Below are positions 1 through 8,438 of a stretch of 64,000 nucleotides of DNA, one piece after another. A model generated the notes under the pieces. It made no database searches, was not told the origin of the DNA, and was given only the letters and a program-made list of their open reading frames with translations. Position 1 is the first letter of the stretch; each line of letters begins with the position of its first letter. Source of the stretch: Streptomyces tropicalis (GTDB taxonomy: Bacteria; Actinomycetota; Actinomycetes; Streptomycetales; Streptomycetaceae); assembly GCF_029269835.1 (NCBI RefSeq), contig NZ_JARJBB010000012.1, positions 62,001 through 126,000 of the forward strand, in the 5' to 3' direction. The position numbers and the translations under genes were made by a program.

Positions 1-912
1 CGCCTGCACGAGCTGGGCGGTGACGAGGGTGTTGGCGTAGAACGCGAAGCCGGTCAGCAGTGCGGCCACGTGGGAGAGGCCGACCCGGGGGCGCGACACG
101 AGCCGCAGGTCGACGAGAGGCCGCGCGGCGCGCAGCTGCCGGCGCCACCAGAGCGCGAGGACGGCGACGGCGGCGGCGAAGAGCCCGAGGACGCGCGGGC
201 CGGTCCAGCCCCACTGGCCGCCCTGGGAGACCCCGAGGAGCAGGCACACCAGTCCGATGGCCAGGCCCAGGGCGCCGAGCACGTCGAAGCGGCCCGGCTC
301 CCGCACCGGCGACTCCCGCACCGCCCACCACACCGCGGCCACACCGAGCGCACCCAGGGCGCTGGTCAGCCAGAACATGGTGTGCCAGTCGGCGTACTGC
401 ACGACGAGCGCGGCCAGGGGCAGGCCGAGGGCGGCGCCGATGCCGACGGTGGAGCTCATCAGCGCGACGGCGGAGCCGCGGCGCTCGGGCGGCAGCTCGT
501 CGCGCAGGATGCTGATGGACAGCGGGACGACGGCGGCCGCGGCGCCCTGCAGGGCGCGGGCGGTGATGAGGACGGCGATGTCGGCGGAGAGGGCGCACAG
601 CACGGAGCCGAGGGTCATCAGGGTCAGGGCCGAGGTCAGCACCCGGCGCTTGCCGTACATGTCGCCGGCCCGGCCGAGCACCGGGGTGAGCACGGCGCCG
701 GACAGCAGGGTCGCGGTGACCATCCAGGAGACCGTGCCCGCGGACGAGCCGGTCAGCCGGGGCAGGTCGGGCAGCAGGGGCACGACCACCGTCTGCATGA
801 CGGCCATGAGGATGCCGCCGTACGCCAGCACCGGGATGGTGAGCCGGTCGCGCAGGGGCGTGGGACCGGGCGCCCCGTCGGCCGGGGTGGGCATCGGGGC
901 GGGCGGCTCCAT
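1..912 (-). CDS. MFS multidrug exporter, DHA2/EmrB-like (C-terminus outside window)
   Basis: This is a proton-driven drug exporter of the inner membrane. About 304 N-terminal residues are visible and the reading frame stays open to the window edge, so the C-terminal part lies to the left. Hydrophobic segments alternate with MFS loop motifs, including a GRAGDMYGKRRV-type motif A after the second helix and an RALQGAAAA stretch in helix 4. The spacing fits the 14-helix DHA2 family. The start is set by ATG at 910-912 with GGAG about 9 nt upstream. A promoter overlapped by two palindromes lies just upstream (946-989), so expression is probably repressed until an inducer binds a TetR-type regulator that is not in the window. 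The substrate cannot be told. Confidence 0.85.
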   Translation of the reverse strand, partial: MEPPAPMPTPADGAPGPTPLRDRLTIPVLAYGGILMAVMQTVVVPLLPDLPRLTGSSAGTVSWMVTATLLSGAVLTPVLGRAGDMYGKRRVLTSALTLMTLGSVLCALSADIAVLITARALQGAAAAVVPLSISILRDELPPERRGSAVALMSSTVGIGAALGLPLAALVVQYADWHTMFWLTSALGALGVAAVWWAVRESPVREPGRFDVLGALGLAIGLVCLLLGVSQGGQWGWTGPRVLGLFAAAVAVLALWWRRQLRAARPLVDLRLVSRPRVGLSHVAALLTGFAFYANTLVTAQLVQA

Positions 913-945
913 CGGCACTCCAGCGGCGGCGCGGTGGGAATACGA

Positions 946-987
946 GGTGAATACGCATTCACCTTACTGGGTGAATGCGTATTCACC
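946..987. promoter_or_regulatory. Double palindromic operator over the MFS promoter
   Basis: Two 18-bp palindromes, GGTGAATACGCATTCACC (946-963) and GGTGAATGCGTATTCACC (970-987), are exact reverse complements of each other and have 7-bp self-complementary arms. Their centres are 24 bp apart. On the minus strand a promoter fits inside them: TTGGTG at 984-989, a 17-nt spacer, and TAAGGT at 961-966. A bound repressor would cover both promoter elements. The shape is typical of TetR-family operators. The right palindrome also contains the stop codon of the truncated monooxygenase. Confidence 0.8.
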
Positions 988-1395
988 AACGCGCAGGGTC
1001 CGCCCGGCCGCGGGCGGACAGGGACCGCGCGTGCACCGAGCGGGCGATGCGCGGGCCGCGCCGGCGCTTCAGCCGGCGCAGCGCCTCCAGCCGCCCGGCC
1101 GCCTTTTCCATGCCGTAGTACAGCTGCGGCGGGACGTGGGGCAGCAGGGGCGAGTGGCGCTGCCCGAGCAGGGCGAACATGCGGTGCGGGGGCAGGTCGA
1201 TGTACCGGGGCAGGTCCTCGTACCACTGGGCGCTGTAGCGGGCGGCGCTCTGCACGGGCAGCAGGGCGGCGCGGCGCTCCTGCTCGTAGGCGGCGAGGGC
1301 GTCCGGCAGGGTGGCCCGCCCTGCGAGGGCCCCGGCCAGGCAGACGGCGCCCTCCAGGGCGAGGGTGGTGCCGGCGCCGTCATCGGGGCCTCTCC
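983..1395 (-). pseudogene. 5'-truncated FAD-dependent monooxygenase remnant
   Basis: About 135 codons remain of the C-terminal part of a FAD aromatic-ring hydroxylase. The readable frame begins inside the GxGA...LEGAV segment that normally follows the GD flavin motif and continues through a tail containing QSAARYSAQWYEDLPRYIDL. Nothing homologous precedes it: a TGA in the same frame lies shortly upstream, and the whole Rossmann/FAD half (about 300 codons) is missing. An ATG with a good ribosome site at about 1381-1399 opens only a different frame. The stop at 983-985 lies in the MFS operator, so the gene was probably once co-regulated or cotranscribed with the exporter. Confidence 0.65.
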
Positions 1396-1671
1396 TGTGC
1401 CGCCGATCGCGTCAGTCTTCCGGCGTGAGCCGCGCCACTCGGCGGGCGGCCCCGGGCGAAGGACTGCGCCCAAAGCCCTCCCGAAAGAGAGGAATTCCCT
1501 CTTCCGCGGCCTGCGGGGTTCCCCGACAGCAAGATCATCTTCGTTCAAGTCTGCACTTCTTGCGGGTGATTGTCCGGATGACGGCCAACCGCTTCCCGGC
1601 GATTTCTCCCCGTCTCCGGCCCGCCGATAGATATGCGGGGTCCCCACCGGAACACACCCTGGAGGTCCCGT

Positions 1672-2067
1672 ATGCCCGAACTCAGCCGCCGCCGCGCGCT
1701 CACCGCCACCGCCGCCCTCGCGGCGGCCGCCGGCGCCGGGGCGGTCGCGGCGGGTCCGGCGTCCGCGGCCGGAGCGCCCGCGGACCACGACCACCACGGC
1801 GGATCGTCCGCCCCGTTCGACTTCGACGAGGTCTACCGGGGGCGCCGGATACAGGGCCGGCCCGCGAACGACGGCGGTCACCACCACCACGGCATGGGCT
1901 GCACCGTCCTCGTCGACGGGGCCGAGCTGCACGTGATGCAGAACGCGGACGGCACCTGGATCAGCGTCGTCAGCCACTACGACCCGGTGGCCACCCCGCG
2001 CGCCGCCGCACGGGCCGCGGTGGACGAGCTGCAGGGCGCGAAGCTCGTGCCCTTCCCCGCCAACTGA
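1672..2067 (+). CDS. melC1: Tyrosinase copper chaperone MelC1
   Basis: MelC1 is the helper that loads copper into the MelC2 apo-tyrosinase and carries it out of the cell. The 131-residue product starts with a Tat-type signal (SRRRALTATAALAAAAGA) and contains His-rich copper-handling stretches (DHDHH and GGHHHHGMGC). The ATG at 1672 is chosen because GGAGG lies 7-8 nt upstream; an in-frame ATG at 1633 would only add residues before the signal. The gene is 33 nt upstream of melC2 in the usual melC operon order. An AT-rich stretch (GATAGATAT near 1625-1635) may be the -10 region, but no clear -35 was found. Confidence 0.93.
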   Translation: MPELSRRRALTATAALAAAAGAGAVAAGPASAAGAPADHDHHGGSSAPFDFDEVYRGRRIQGRPANDGGHHHHGMGCTVLVDGAELHVMQNADGTWISVVSHYDPVATPRAAARAAVDELQGAKLVPFPAN

Positions 2068-2100
2068 CCGCCCCCGCACGACATCCGGAGTACCGCGCAC

Positions 2101-2925
2101 ATGACCGTACGCAAGAACCAGGCCGCCCTCACCGCCGACGAGAAGCGGCGGTTCGTCGCCGCCGTGCTGGAGCTGAAGCGCAACGGCCGCTACGACGCCT
2201 TCGTCACCACGCACAACGCCTTCATCATGGGGGACACCGACAACGGCGAGCGGACCGGGCACCGTTCGCCCTCGTTCCTGCCCTGGCACCGCAGATTCCT
2301 GCTGGAGTTCGAGCAGGCGCTGCAGGCGGTGGACCCCTCGGTGGCTCTGCCGTACTGGGACTGGAGCGTCGACCGGACACCGCGCGCGTCGCTGTGGGCC
2401 CCCGACTTCCTCGGCGGCACCGGGCGCAGCCTGGACGGGCGGGTGATGGACGGCCCGTTCGCGGCCTCGGGCGGCAACTGGACGATAGGCGTGCGCGTCG
2501 ACAACCGCTCGTTCCTGCGCCGTTCCCTAGGCACGGGCGTGCGCGAACTGCCCACCCCGGCCGAGGTCGAGTCGGTGCTGGCGATGGCGGCGTACGACAC
2601 CGCGCCCTGGAACAGCTCCTCGGACGGCTTCCGCAACCACCTGGAGGGCTGGCGCGGCGTCAACCTGCACAACCGGGTCCACGTCTGGGTCGGCGGCCAG
2701 ATGGGCACCGGGGTCTCCCCCAACGACCCCGTCTTCTGGCTGCACCACGCCTTCGTCGACAAGCTGTGGGCGGCCTGGCAGCGCCGGCACCCCGGCTCCG
2801 GCTACCTGCCGGTGCAGGGCACCGCGAACGTGGTGGACCTGCACGAGACGATGAAGCCGTGGAACGACGTCACCCCGGCGGACCTGCTGGACCACACCCG
2901 GTACTACACCTTCGACACCGACTGA
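2101..2925 (+). CDS. melC2: Tyrosinase MelC2
   Basis: This binuclear type-3 copper oxidase hydroxylates monophenols and oxidises o-diphenols, starting melanin formation. The 274-residue length is standard for Streptomyces. All six copper ligands sit at the positions known from the family: CuA H38, H54 and H63 (THNAF, GHRSP, PWHRR) and CuB H190, H194 and H216 (NLHNRVH, WLHHAF). It has no signal peptide of its own, in line with export as a complex with MelC1. It ends 12 nt before the convergent RNase HI gene, with no terminator between them. Confidence 0.96.
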   Translation: MTVRKNQAALTADEKRRFVAAVLELKRNGRYDAFVTTHNAFIMGDTDNGERTGHRSPSFLPWHRRFLLEFEQALQAVDPSVALPYWDWSVDRTPRASLWAPDFLGGTGRSLDGRVMDGPFAASGGNWTIGVRVDNRSFLRRSLGTGVRELPTPAEVESVLAMAAYDTAPWNSSSDGFRNHLEGWRGVNLHNRVHVWVGGQMGTGVSPNDPVFWLHHAFVDKLWAAWQRRHPGSGYLPVQGTANVVDLHETMKPWNDVTPADLLDHTRYYTFDTD

Positions 2926-2937
2926 GCCGGCCCGCGG

Positions 2938-3669
2938 TCACTCCGCCGCCGTGCGGCACTCCGGGTGACCCCAGCCCTGGTCGTTCCTGGCGATGTCCTC
3001 CCCGGCGGCGTAGGAGCGGCCGCAGACGCAGCGGCCGGGGAACTTCGCCTTGATGGTGCGGGACGACGCGCCGCCCGTGCGGCGTGCGGTCCCGGTGCCG
3101 CCGTCGCGCCGGGCCGTCGCGGTGCCGCCCGCGCGGCGGCGCGGAGCGGCGGACGCCGGGGCGGCGGGCGAGGGCGGCGGCTCCGGCGAGCCGAGGTCGC
3201 TGCTCGCCGCCTGCTGCGCGGTGGCGGCCTGGCTGGCGGCCCGGTCGGCGAAGTCGTTGAGCGGGTCGCCGTCGACCTGGTGGGCGGGCACGTAGCGGAA
3301 GTCCACGGAGCGGCCGGCGAGCAGCTCGTCGATCCGGACCACCAGCTCCTGGTTGGCGACCGGCTTGCCGGCCGCGGTGCGCCAGCCGTTGCGCTTCCAG
3401 CCGGGGAGCCAGGTGGTGACGGCCTTCATCGCGTACTGGGAGTCCATTCGCACCTCGAGCGGTACGCCCGGGTCGGTCGCCGTCAGCAGCCGCTCCAGGG
3501 CGGTGAGTTCGGCGACGTTGTTGGTGGCGGTGCCGAGCGGCCCCGCCTCCCAGCGGGCCGGGGTCGCGGCGTCCTCGGAGACCACCCACGCCCAGCCGGC
3601 CGGCCCCGGATTCCCCTTCGAGGCCCCGTCGCAGGCGGCCACCACACGTTCACGCATGGGCTCGATCAT
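2938..3669 (-). CDS. rnhA: Ribonuclease HI with C-terminal Cys motif domain
   Basis: The enzyme degrades the RNA strand of RNA:DNA hybrids. Residues 1-155 form the RNase H fold, with the acidic catalytic set visible in CDGASKGNPGP, NNVAELTAL, MDSQYA and NDFADRAA. A Pro/Ala/Arg-rich linker of about 60 residues (with TGTARRTGG-like repeats) follows. The end is a short Cys-containing module, CVCGRSYAAGEDIARNDQGW then HPEC, which looks like a zinc ribbon. Bacterial RNase HI is usually about 150 residues, so the tail is an actinobacterial add-on that may bind nucleic acid. The start could also be the internal ATG four codons later, which has a better-placed GAG. Confidence 0.88.
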   Translation of the reverse strand: MIEPMRERVVAACDGASKGNPGPAGWAWVVSEDAATPARWEAGPLGTATNNVAELTALERLLTATDPGVPLEVRMDSQYAMKAVTTWLPGWKRNGWRTAAGKPVANQELVVRIDELLAGRSVDFRYVPAHQVDGDPLNDFADRAASQAATAQQAASSDLGSPEPPPSPAAPASAAPRRRAGGTATARRDGGTGTARRTGGASSRTIKAKFPGRCVCGRSYAAGEDIARNDQGWGHPECRTAAE

Positions 3670-3775
3670 GCCACGGACGGTCGGGGCCGCCGCCCGCCGG
3701 GACCGTGCACGACGGCCGCCGTCAAGCCCCGCGCGGAACGCGGGGCGGGACGGCGGACCGGGAGGTGCGACCGGA

Positions 3776-4576
3776 CTAGACCGCGGCGTCCGTGGTCCTG
3801 GGCATCTCGCCGCCGGTCGTCGTGATGTCGATCACCGAGAAGTTCGCGCCCTGCGGGTCGGTGAGCGCCGCGAACCGGCCGAAGGGGCTGTCCATCGGGC
3901 CGAAGCGCAGCACCGCACCGAGGGCGACGGCCCGCTCGACGGCCGTGTCGCAGTCCGGGACGGTGAAGTAGACGTTGATGTACGGGGGCACCTCGGGCGG
4001 GAACTCCTCCGTCATCCGCATCCGGCCGAGGACCGGATCGCCGCCGACGTCGAACATCATGAAGTCGACCGCGTCGTCCTCGATGCGCCGCGCCCGGTAG
4101 CCGAAGACACCGCCGAGGAAGGCGTCCGCCCGGTCGGGCCGGCGGGTGAAGACCTCGGCCCAGCAGTAGGCGCCGGGCGTCGCGACCGCCTCGAAGCCCT
4201 CGTGCCGGCCTGCCTGCCAGACACCGAACACGGCGCCGCTGGGCTCCCGGGCCAGGCACATGGTGCCGAAGTCGCCCACCTGCATCGGCTCCATCAGCAC
4301 CTCGCCGCCGTGGTCGCGGATCCGGCGGGCGGTGGCGGCGGCGTCCGGGGAGGCGAAGTAGAGGCACCACTGCGAGTGCCCCTCCTGGCCGGGCATCGGC
4401 GGGACGACCGCGGCGACCGCCTTGCCGTCCGCGTACGCCTGGGTGTAGTTGCCGTACTCCGACGAGGACTCGCCGAAGGTCCAGCCGAGGACCTCGCCGT
4501 AGAAGCGCTTGGCCCCCTCGACGTCGCTGAACATCGCGTCGGCCCAGCAGGGTGTTCCCTCGGGTCGCACCGCCAT
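3776..4576 (-). CDS. Two-domain VOC (glyoxalase/dioxygenase fold) protein
   Basis: The 266-residue protein consists of two VOC modules (about residues 5-125 and 135-255), each with the beta-alpha-beta pattern of glyoxalase and extradiol dioxygenase folds (DVEGAKRFYGEVLGWTF; DRADAFLGGVFGYRA). It resembles the mycobacterial Cfp30B / CglA-like group. Function is unknown; a metal-dependent enzyme or a small-molecule binder are both possible. The ATG is supported by AAGGGGG about 9 nt upstream. It stands alone, convergent with nothing and divergent from the alcohol dehydrogenase gene. Confidence 0.8.
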   Translation of the reverse strand: MAVRPEGTPCWADAMFSDVEGAKRFYGEVLGWTFGESSSEYGNYTQAYADGKAVAAVVPPMPGQEGHSQWCLYFASPDAAATARRIRDHGGEVLMEPMQVGDFGTMCLAREPSGAVFGVWQAGRHEGFEAVATPGAYCWAEVFTRRPDRADAFLGGVFGYRARRIEDDAVDFMMFDVGGDPVLGRMRMTEEFPPEVPPYINVYFTVPDCDTAVERAVALGAVLRFGPMDSPFGRFAALTDPQGANFSVIDITTTGGEMPRTTDAAV

Positions 4577-4723
4577 GGCTGCGTCCCCCTTCCCGGTCTC
4601 GGTGGCGTCTGCGCACCCTCACGCTAGCCATCCGGTCCCCGGCCCGCGCGCCGAACGCCGTCCGCCGTCCCACACTGGAAGACGTGGACGGCCTGCGTGG
4701 CCGACGGCGGGACGGGGCACGGC

Positions 4724-5746
4724 ATGGCGGACGGCATGATGCGGGCGTGGACGGTGGACCGGCCGCGGCCGGTGGAGGAGGACCCCCTCCGGCTGGCGGA
4801 GCGGTCCGTGCCGGTGCCCGCCGACGACGAACTCCTCGTCCGGGTGCGCGCCTGCGGAGTGTGCCGCACCGACCTGCACGTCACCGAGGGCGACCTGCCG
4901 GTACGCCGTCCGGGTGTGGTGCCGGGCCACGAGGTCGTCGGCACGGTCGCAGGCACCGGCTCCGCCGTCACGGGCTTCGCGCCCGGCGACCGGGTGGGCG
5001 TCGCCTGGCTGCGGTGGACCGACGGCACCTGCGCCCACTGCCGGCGCGGCGCCGAGAACCTGTGCCCGGGCTCGCGCTACACGGGGTGGGACGCCGACGG
5101 CGGGTACGCGACGCACACGACCGTCCCGGCGGCCTTCGCCCACCGGCTGCCGGAGGACGTGGACGACGTGGCGCTCGCGCCGCTGCTGTGCGCGGGCATC
5201 ATCGGGTACCGCGCGCTGCGCCGGACCGGGCTGCCCCCGGGCGGGCGGCTCGGCCTGTACGGCTTCGGCGGCAGCGCCCATCTGTGCGCGCAGGTGGCGC
5301 TCGCCGAGGGGGCCGTGGTGCATGTGCTGACCCGGGGTGCGGACGCGCGGCGGCTCGCCCTGGGCCTCGGCGCCACGTCGGCCTCGGACGCGTACGCGGC
5401 GCCGCCGGAGCCGCTGGACGGCGCGATCCTCTTCGCCCCGGTGGGCGACCTGGTGCCCGTCGCGCTGCGGGCCCTCGACCGCGGGGGCGTGCTCGCGCTC
5501 GCCGGGATCCATCTGAGCGACGTCCCGCCGCTGCGCTACGAGACCGACCTCTTCTACGAGAAGGAGCTGCGCAGCGTCACCGCGAACACCCGGCAGGACG
5601 CCCGGGAGTTCCTGGCGCTGGCCGCCCGGTACGGGGTGCGCGCGACCACGCACCCCTATCCGCTCTCCCGGGCGCCGCAGGCGCTGCGCGATCTGAAGGC
5701 CGGCCGCTTCGACGGTGCGGCCGTGCTGGTCGACGACCTGTCCTGA
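4724..5746 (+). CDS. Zinc-dependent alcohol dehydrogenase, MDR family
   Basis: A medium-chain NAD(P)-dependent dehydrogenase of about 340 residues. Catalytic zinc ligands are visible as CGVCRTD and GHE, and the nucleotide-binding turn as LYGFGGSAHL. The structural-zinc lobe reads DGTCAHCRRGAENLC: the last three Cys are present, but the first of the usual four is replaced by Asp, so that zinc site may be weak. Starts are possible at GTG 4697, ATG 4724 and ATG 4736/4739; homologues usually begin at MRAWTVD (4739), so the true protein may be about five residues shorter. The substrate cannot be assigned. Confidence 0.85.
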   Translation: MADGMMRAWTVDRPRPVEEDPLRLAERSVPVPADDELLVRVRACGVCRTDLHVTEGDLPVRRPGVVPGHEVVGTVAGTGSAVTGFAPGDRVGVAWLRWTDGTCAHCRRGAENLCPGSRYTGWDADGGYATHTTVPAAFAHRLPEDVDDVALAPLLCAGIIGYRALRRTGLPPGGRLGLYGFGGSAHLCAQVALAEGAVVHVLTRGADARRLALGLGATSASDAYAAPPEPLDGAILFAPVGDLVPVALRALDRGGVLALAGIHLSDVPPLRYETDLFYEKELRSVTANTRQDAREFLALAARYGVRATTHPYPLSRAPQALRDLKAGRFDGAAVLVDDLS

Positions 5747-5802
5747 GGCCCCGGCCGGGCGGGGCGGGGTGCGCGGGTCCGCTCACGGGCCGGCCGCGGG
5801 CG

Positions 5803-6288
5803 CTACTCGCCGGCGTGGACGGCGCGCAGGGCGGCGATGTCGAGCTTCCCCATGGCGTACATCGCGCGGGTGGTGCGGGCCGCCTTCTCCGGGTCGGGGT
5901 CGCCGATCATCTCGACGAGCCCGTCCGGGACGACCTGCCACGACACGCCGAACCGGTCCTTGAGCCAGCCGCAGGGCCCGGGCTGCCCGCCGTTCTCGGT
6001 GAGCCGGTCCCAGTAGTAGTCGACCTCGTCCTGGTCCGCGCAGTGGATCTGGAACGAGATCGACTCGTTGAAGGTGAACTGCGGGCCGCCGTTGAGCGCG
6101 ATGAACCGCTGCCCGTTGGCCGTGAACTCGACGACGAGGACGGAACCGGCGGGGCCCGGGCCCGCCTCCGTGGTGCGGCCGATCCGCCCGATGCTCGCGT
6201 CCTTGAACACGGACACGTAGTGGTGTGCGGCCTCCTCGGCCCGGCCGTCGAACCAGAGGCAGGTGGTGAATGGCTCGGTGGTGGTCAT
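5803..6288 (-). CDS. PhnB-like VOC family protein
   Basis: The 161-residue single-domain VOC protein has the PhnB / '3-demethylubiquinone methyltransferase' signature (TTCLWFDGRAEEAAHHYVSVF, FIALNGGPQFTFNESISF, WLKDRFGVSWQVVP). Despite the historical name it is not a methyltransferase. Members are small homodimers of largely unknown function. The ATG at 6286-6288 follows a near-perfect ribosome site (AGGAGGAACGCAG). The longer open frame upstream is ignored because it runs through the divergent epoxide hydrolase gene. Confidence 0.85.
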   Translation of the reverse strand: MTTTEPFTTCLWFDGRAEEAAHHYVSVFKDASIGRIGRTTEAGPGPAGSVLVVEFTANGQRFIALNGGPQFTFNESISFQIHCADQDEVDYYWDRLTENGGQPGPCGWLKDRFGVSWQVVPDGLVEMIGDPDPEKAARTTRAMYAMGKLDIAALRAVHAGE

Positions 6289-6432
6289 CTGCGTTCCTCC
6301 TGGAGCGTGGGACACGGTCACCACTGACGACCGGTCCGGCGCCCGGAACTCATCGGCCGGGCCGCGCGGTGACGCGGAAGGGCCGTCCGGCGTACCGGGA
6401 AAAAGCCTGCCACGGGGGGCGGCACCGCGCCC

Positions 6433-6438
6433 TAGCAT
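6433..6438 (+). promoter_or_regulatory. -10 element of a probable leaderless transcript (epoxide hydrolase)
   Basis: TAGCAT lies 7 nt before the ATG at 6446, and no ribosome-binding site is present. Transcription would start at or next to the start codon, giving a leaderless mRNA. No convincing -35 was seen. Confidence 0.5.
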
Positions 6439-6445
6439 CGCCATC

Positions 6446-7660
6446 ATGACCACGTCACCGCCCTCGTCGCCGCCGGCCGACGGCATCCGGCCCTTCCGTC
6501 TCTCCGTCGCCCAGAGCGCCCTCGACGACCTGCACGACCGTCTGGACCGCACCCGCTGGCCGGACGGACTGCCCGGCGCGGGCTGGGACCTCGGGGTGCC
6601 CCCGGAGTACCTGCGCGAGCTGGTGCACCACTGGCGGCACGCGTACGACTGGCGGGCGGCAGAGGCCCGGCTGAACGCGTGGCCGCAGTTCACCACGACG
6701 GTGGACGGCGCCACCGTCCACTTCGCCCACGTCCGCTCCCCCGAACCGGACGCCACCCCGCTGGTGCTGACCCACGGGTGGCCCGGGTCGCTCGTGGAGT
6801 TCCTCGACGTCGTCGGACCGCTCACCGACCCGGCGGCGCACGGGGGCGACCCGGCCGACGCCTTCCACGTGGTCGTGCCGGGCATCCCGGGCTTCGGGCT
6901 GTCGGGGCCGACCCGGGACCGCGGCTGGGAGGCGGGCCGGGTCGCCGACGCCTGGGCCGAGCTGATGGGACGCCTGGGCTACGAGCGGTTCGGCGCGCAG
7001 GGCGGCGACTGGGGCGCGGCGATCTCCCGCGAGCTGGGCCGCGCCCACCCGGAGCGGGTCGTCGGGGTCCATCTGAACCTGCTGCCGGGCGCGCAGCAGA
7101 CCACCGAGCCGACCGAGGACGAGCTGGCCGCACTGGACCCCGCCGAGCGCGAGCGCACCCTGACCTCCTGGCGCCGCTGGACGGCATGGGAGCGGGAGGG
7201 GGCCGGGTACGCGGTCCTGCACGCCACCCGCCCGCAGACGCTCGCCTATGCGCTCACCGACTCGCCGGTCGGCCAACTCGCCTGGATCGTGGAGAAGTTC
7301 CAGGAGTGGACCGACTCCGAGGAGGTACCGGAGGAGGCCGTGGACCGGGACCGGCTGCTGACCAACGTGATGCTGTACTGGCTGACCGGCACGGCCGGCT
7401 CGTCCTCCCGCATCTACTACGAACGCGCGCACGCCACCGGCCGGGCCGCCGCCCCCGCGGAGCCCTCCACCGCACCGACCGCGCTGGCCGTGTTCCCCGC
7501 CGAACTGCAGCTGCCGCTGCGGCACCGGGCGGAGCGGACCGAGAACATCGTGCGCTGGACGGAGTTCGACCGCGGCGGCCACTTCGCGGCGATGGAGGAG
7601 CCGGACCTGCTCGTCGGAGACGTCCGGGCCTTCTTCCGGCAGCTGCGCGAGAAGGGCTGA
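6446..7660 (+). CDS. Epoxide hydrolase (microsomal type, alpha/beta hydrolase)
   Basis: The enzyme opens epoxides to diols. The 404-residue protein has the N-terminal epoxide-hydrolase lid domain (IRPFRLSVAQSALDDLHDRL), the oxyanion motif HGWPGS (110-115), the nucleophile Asp188 in GGDWGA, and a C-terminal GGHFAAMEEP that supplies the catalytic His. The start at 6446 has no ribosome site but a TAGCAT box 7 nt upstream, so translation is probably leaderless. It is monocistronic; a 132-nt gap separates it from clpP3. The physiological substrate is unknown. Confidence 0.88.
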   Translation: MTTSPPSSPPADGIRPFRLSVAQSALDDLHDRLDRTRWPDGLPGAGWDLGVPPEYLRELVHHWRHAYDWRAAEARLNAWPQFTTTVDGATVHFAHVRSPEPDATPLVLTHGWPGSLVEFLDVVGPLTDPAAHGGDPADAFHVVVPGIPGFGLSGPTRDRGWEAGRVADAWAELMGRLGYERFGAQGGDWGAAISRELGRAHPERVVGVHLNLLPGAQQTTEPTEDELAALDPAERERTLTSWRRWTAWEREGAGYAVLHATRPQTLAYALTDSPVGQLAWIVEKFQEWTDSEEVPEEAVDRDRLLTNVMLYWLTGTAGSSSRIYYERAHATGRAAAPAEPSTAPTALAVFPAELQLPLRHRAERTENIVRWTEFDRGGHFAAMEEPDLLVGDVRAFFRQLREKG

Positions 7661-7705
7661 CGGCGGCCCGGCGGCCTCGGGGGACGGCGTTGCGCCCGTG
7701 GCGAA

Positions 7706-7720
7706 TCTGCGGCGGGCAGA
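7706..7720. promoter_or_regulatory. Candidate PopR box upstream of clpP3
   Basis: TCTGC-GGCGG-GCAGA is an inverted repeat 72 nt before the clpP3 start. It resembles the TTCTGCC-N3-GGCAGAA palindrome remembered for PopR control of clpP3-clpP4 in S. lividans, matching 11 of 14 fixed positions. The consensus is from memory, and only one copy was found. Confidence 0.4.
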
Positions 7721-7792
7721 GAAGGGGCGTGCGGACCGTGGTCCCGGCCGACAGTGGAGTCGACGGCATCCCCGCCACGACAAGGAGATCCG

Positions 7793-8437
7793 ATGACGCC
7801 ACGCACCGTGCTCCCGCCCCGGGCCGACGAGGGCGAGGGCAGCGCCCGGCCCACCCCCTTCGACGACCATCTCGCCGCCCAGCTCCTCGCCCAGCGCATC
7901 GTCTTCCTGGGCACCCAGGTCGACGAGGTGTCGGCGCACCGGGTGTGCGCGCAGCTGCTCCTGCTGTCGGCCGAGGACCCGCGCACCGACATCGCCCTGG
8001 TCGTGAACAGCCCCGGCGGGTCCGTGACCGCGGGGCTCGCCATCTACGACACGATGCGGCTCGTCCCCAACGACGTGTCGACGCTGGCGATGGGATTCGC
8101 CGCCAGCATGGGCCAGTTCCTGCTGACCGTGGGGACGCGGGGCAAGCGGTTCGCGCTGCCCCACGCGCGGATCATGATGCACCAGCCCTCGGCCGGGATC
8201 GGCGGCACCACCGCGGACATCGAGATCCAGGCGGAGAACCTCGAGTTCACCAAGCGGACCATCGAGCGGCTCACCGCCGAGCACACCGGTCAGACCGAGG
8301 AGACCATCGCGCGCGACGGCGACCGGGACCGGTGGTTCACCGCCGAACAGGCCCGGCAGTACGGCATGGTGGACCGGGTCGTGGAGTCGCTTGCGGACAT
8401 CCGCCCGGCCTCGTCCCGTCCGCGGATGGGGCTGTGA
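7793..8437 (+). CDS. clpP3: ATP-dependent Clp protease proteolytic subunit, ClpP3-like
   Basis: This is the serine peptidase core subunit that degrades proteins fed by Clp ATPases. The 214-residue protein keeps the whole catalytic triad: Ser105 (GFAASMG), His130 (RIMMHQP) and Asp179 (DRDRWFTA), with the same 25- and 74-residue spacings as E. coli ClpP. The ATG at 7793 follows AAGGAG by 6 nt; an in-frame ATG 39 nt upstream lacks a site. One nucleotide separates its stop from clpP4, so the two are translated together. Expression is expected only when PopR accumulates (see 9284-9745). Confidence 0.9.
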   Translation: MTPRTVLPPRADEGEGSARPTPFDDHLAAQLLAQRIVFLGTQVDEVSAHRVCAQLLLLSAEDPRTDIALVVNSPGGSVTAGLAIYDTMRLVPNDVSTLAMGFAASMGQFLLTVGTRGKRFALPHARIMMHQPSAGIGGTTADIEIQAENLEFTKRTIERLTAEHTGQTEETIARDGDRDRWFTAEQARQYGMVDRVVESLADIRPASSRPRMGL

Positions 8438-8438
8438 C

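Noticed and set aside
1381..1399. ATG with a strong ribosome site (AGGAGAGGCCCCG) as the start of a new gene
   Set aside because: The frame it opens is out of phase with the monooxygenase remnant and encodes a Pro/Arg-rich sequence without similarity; the site is probably fortuitous.
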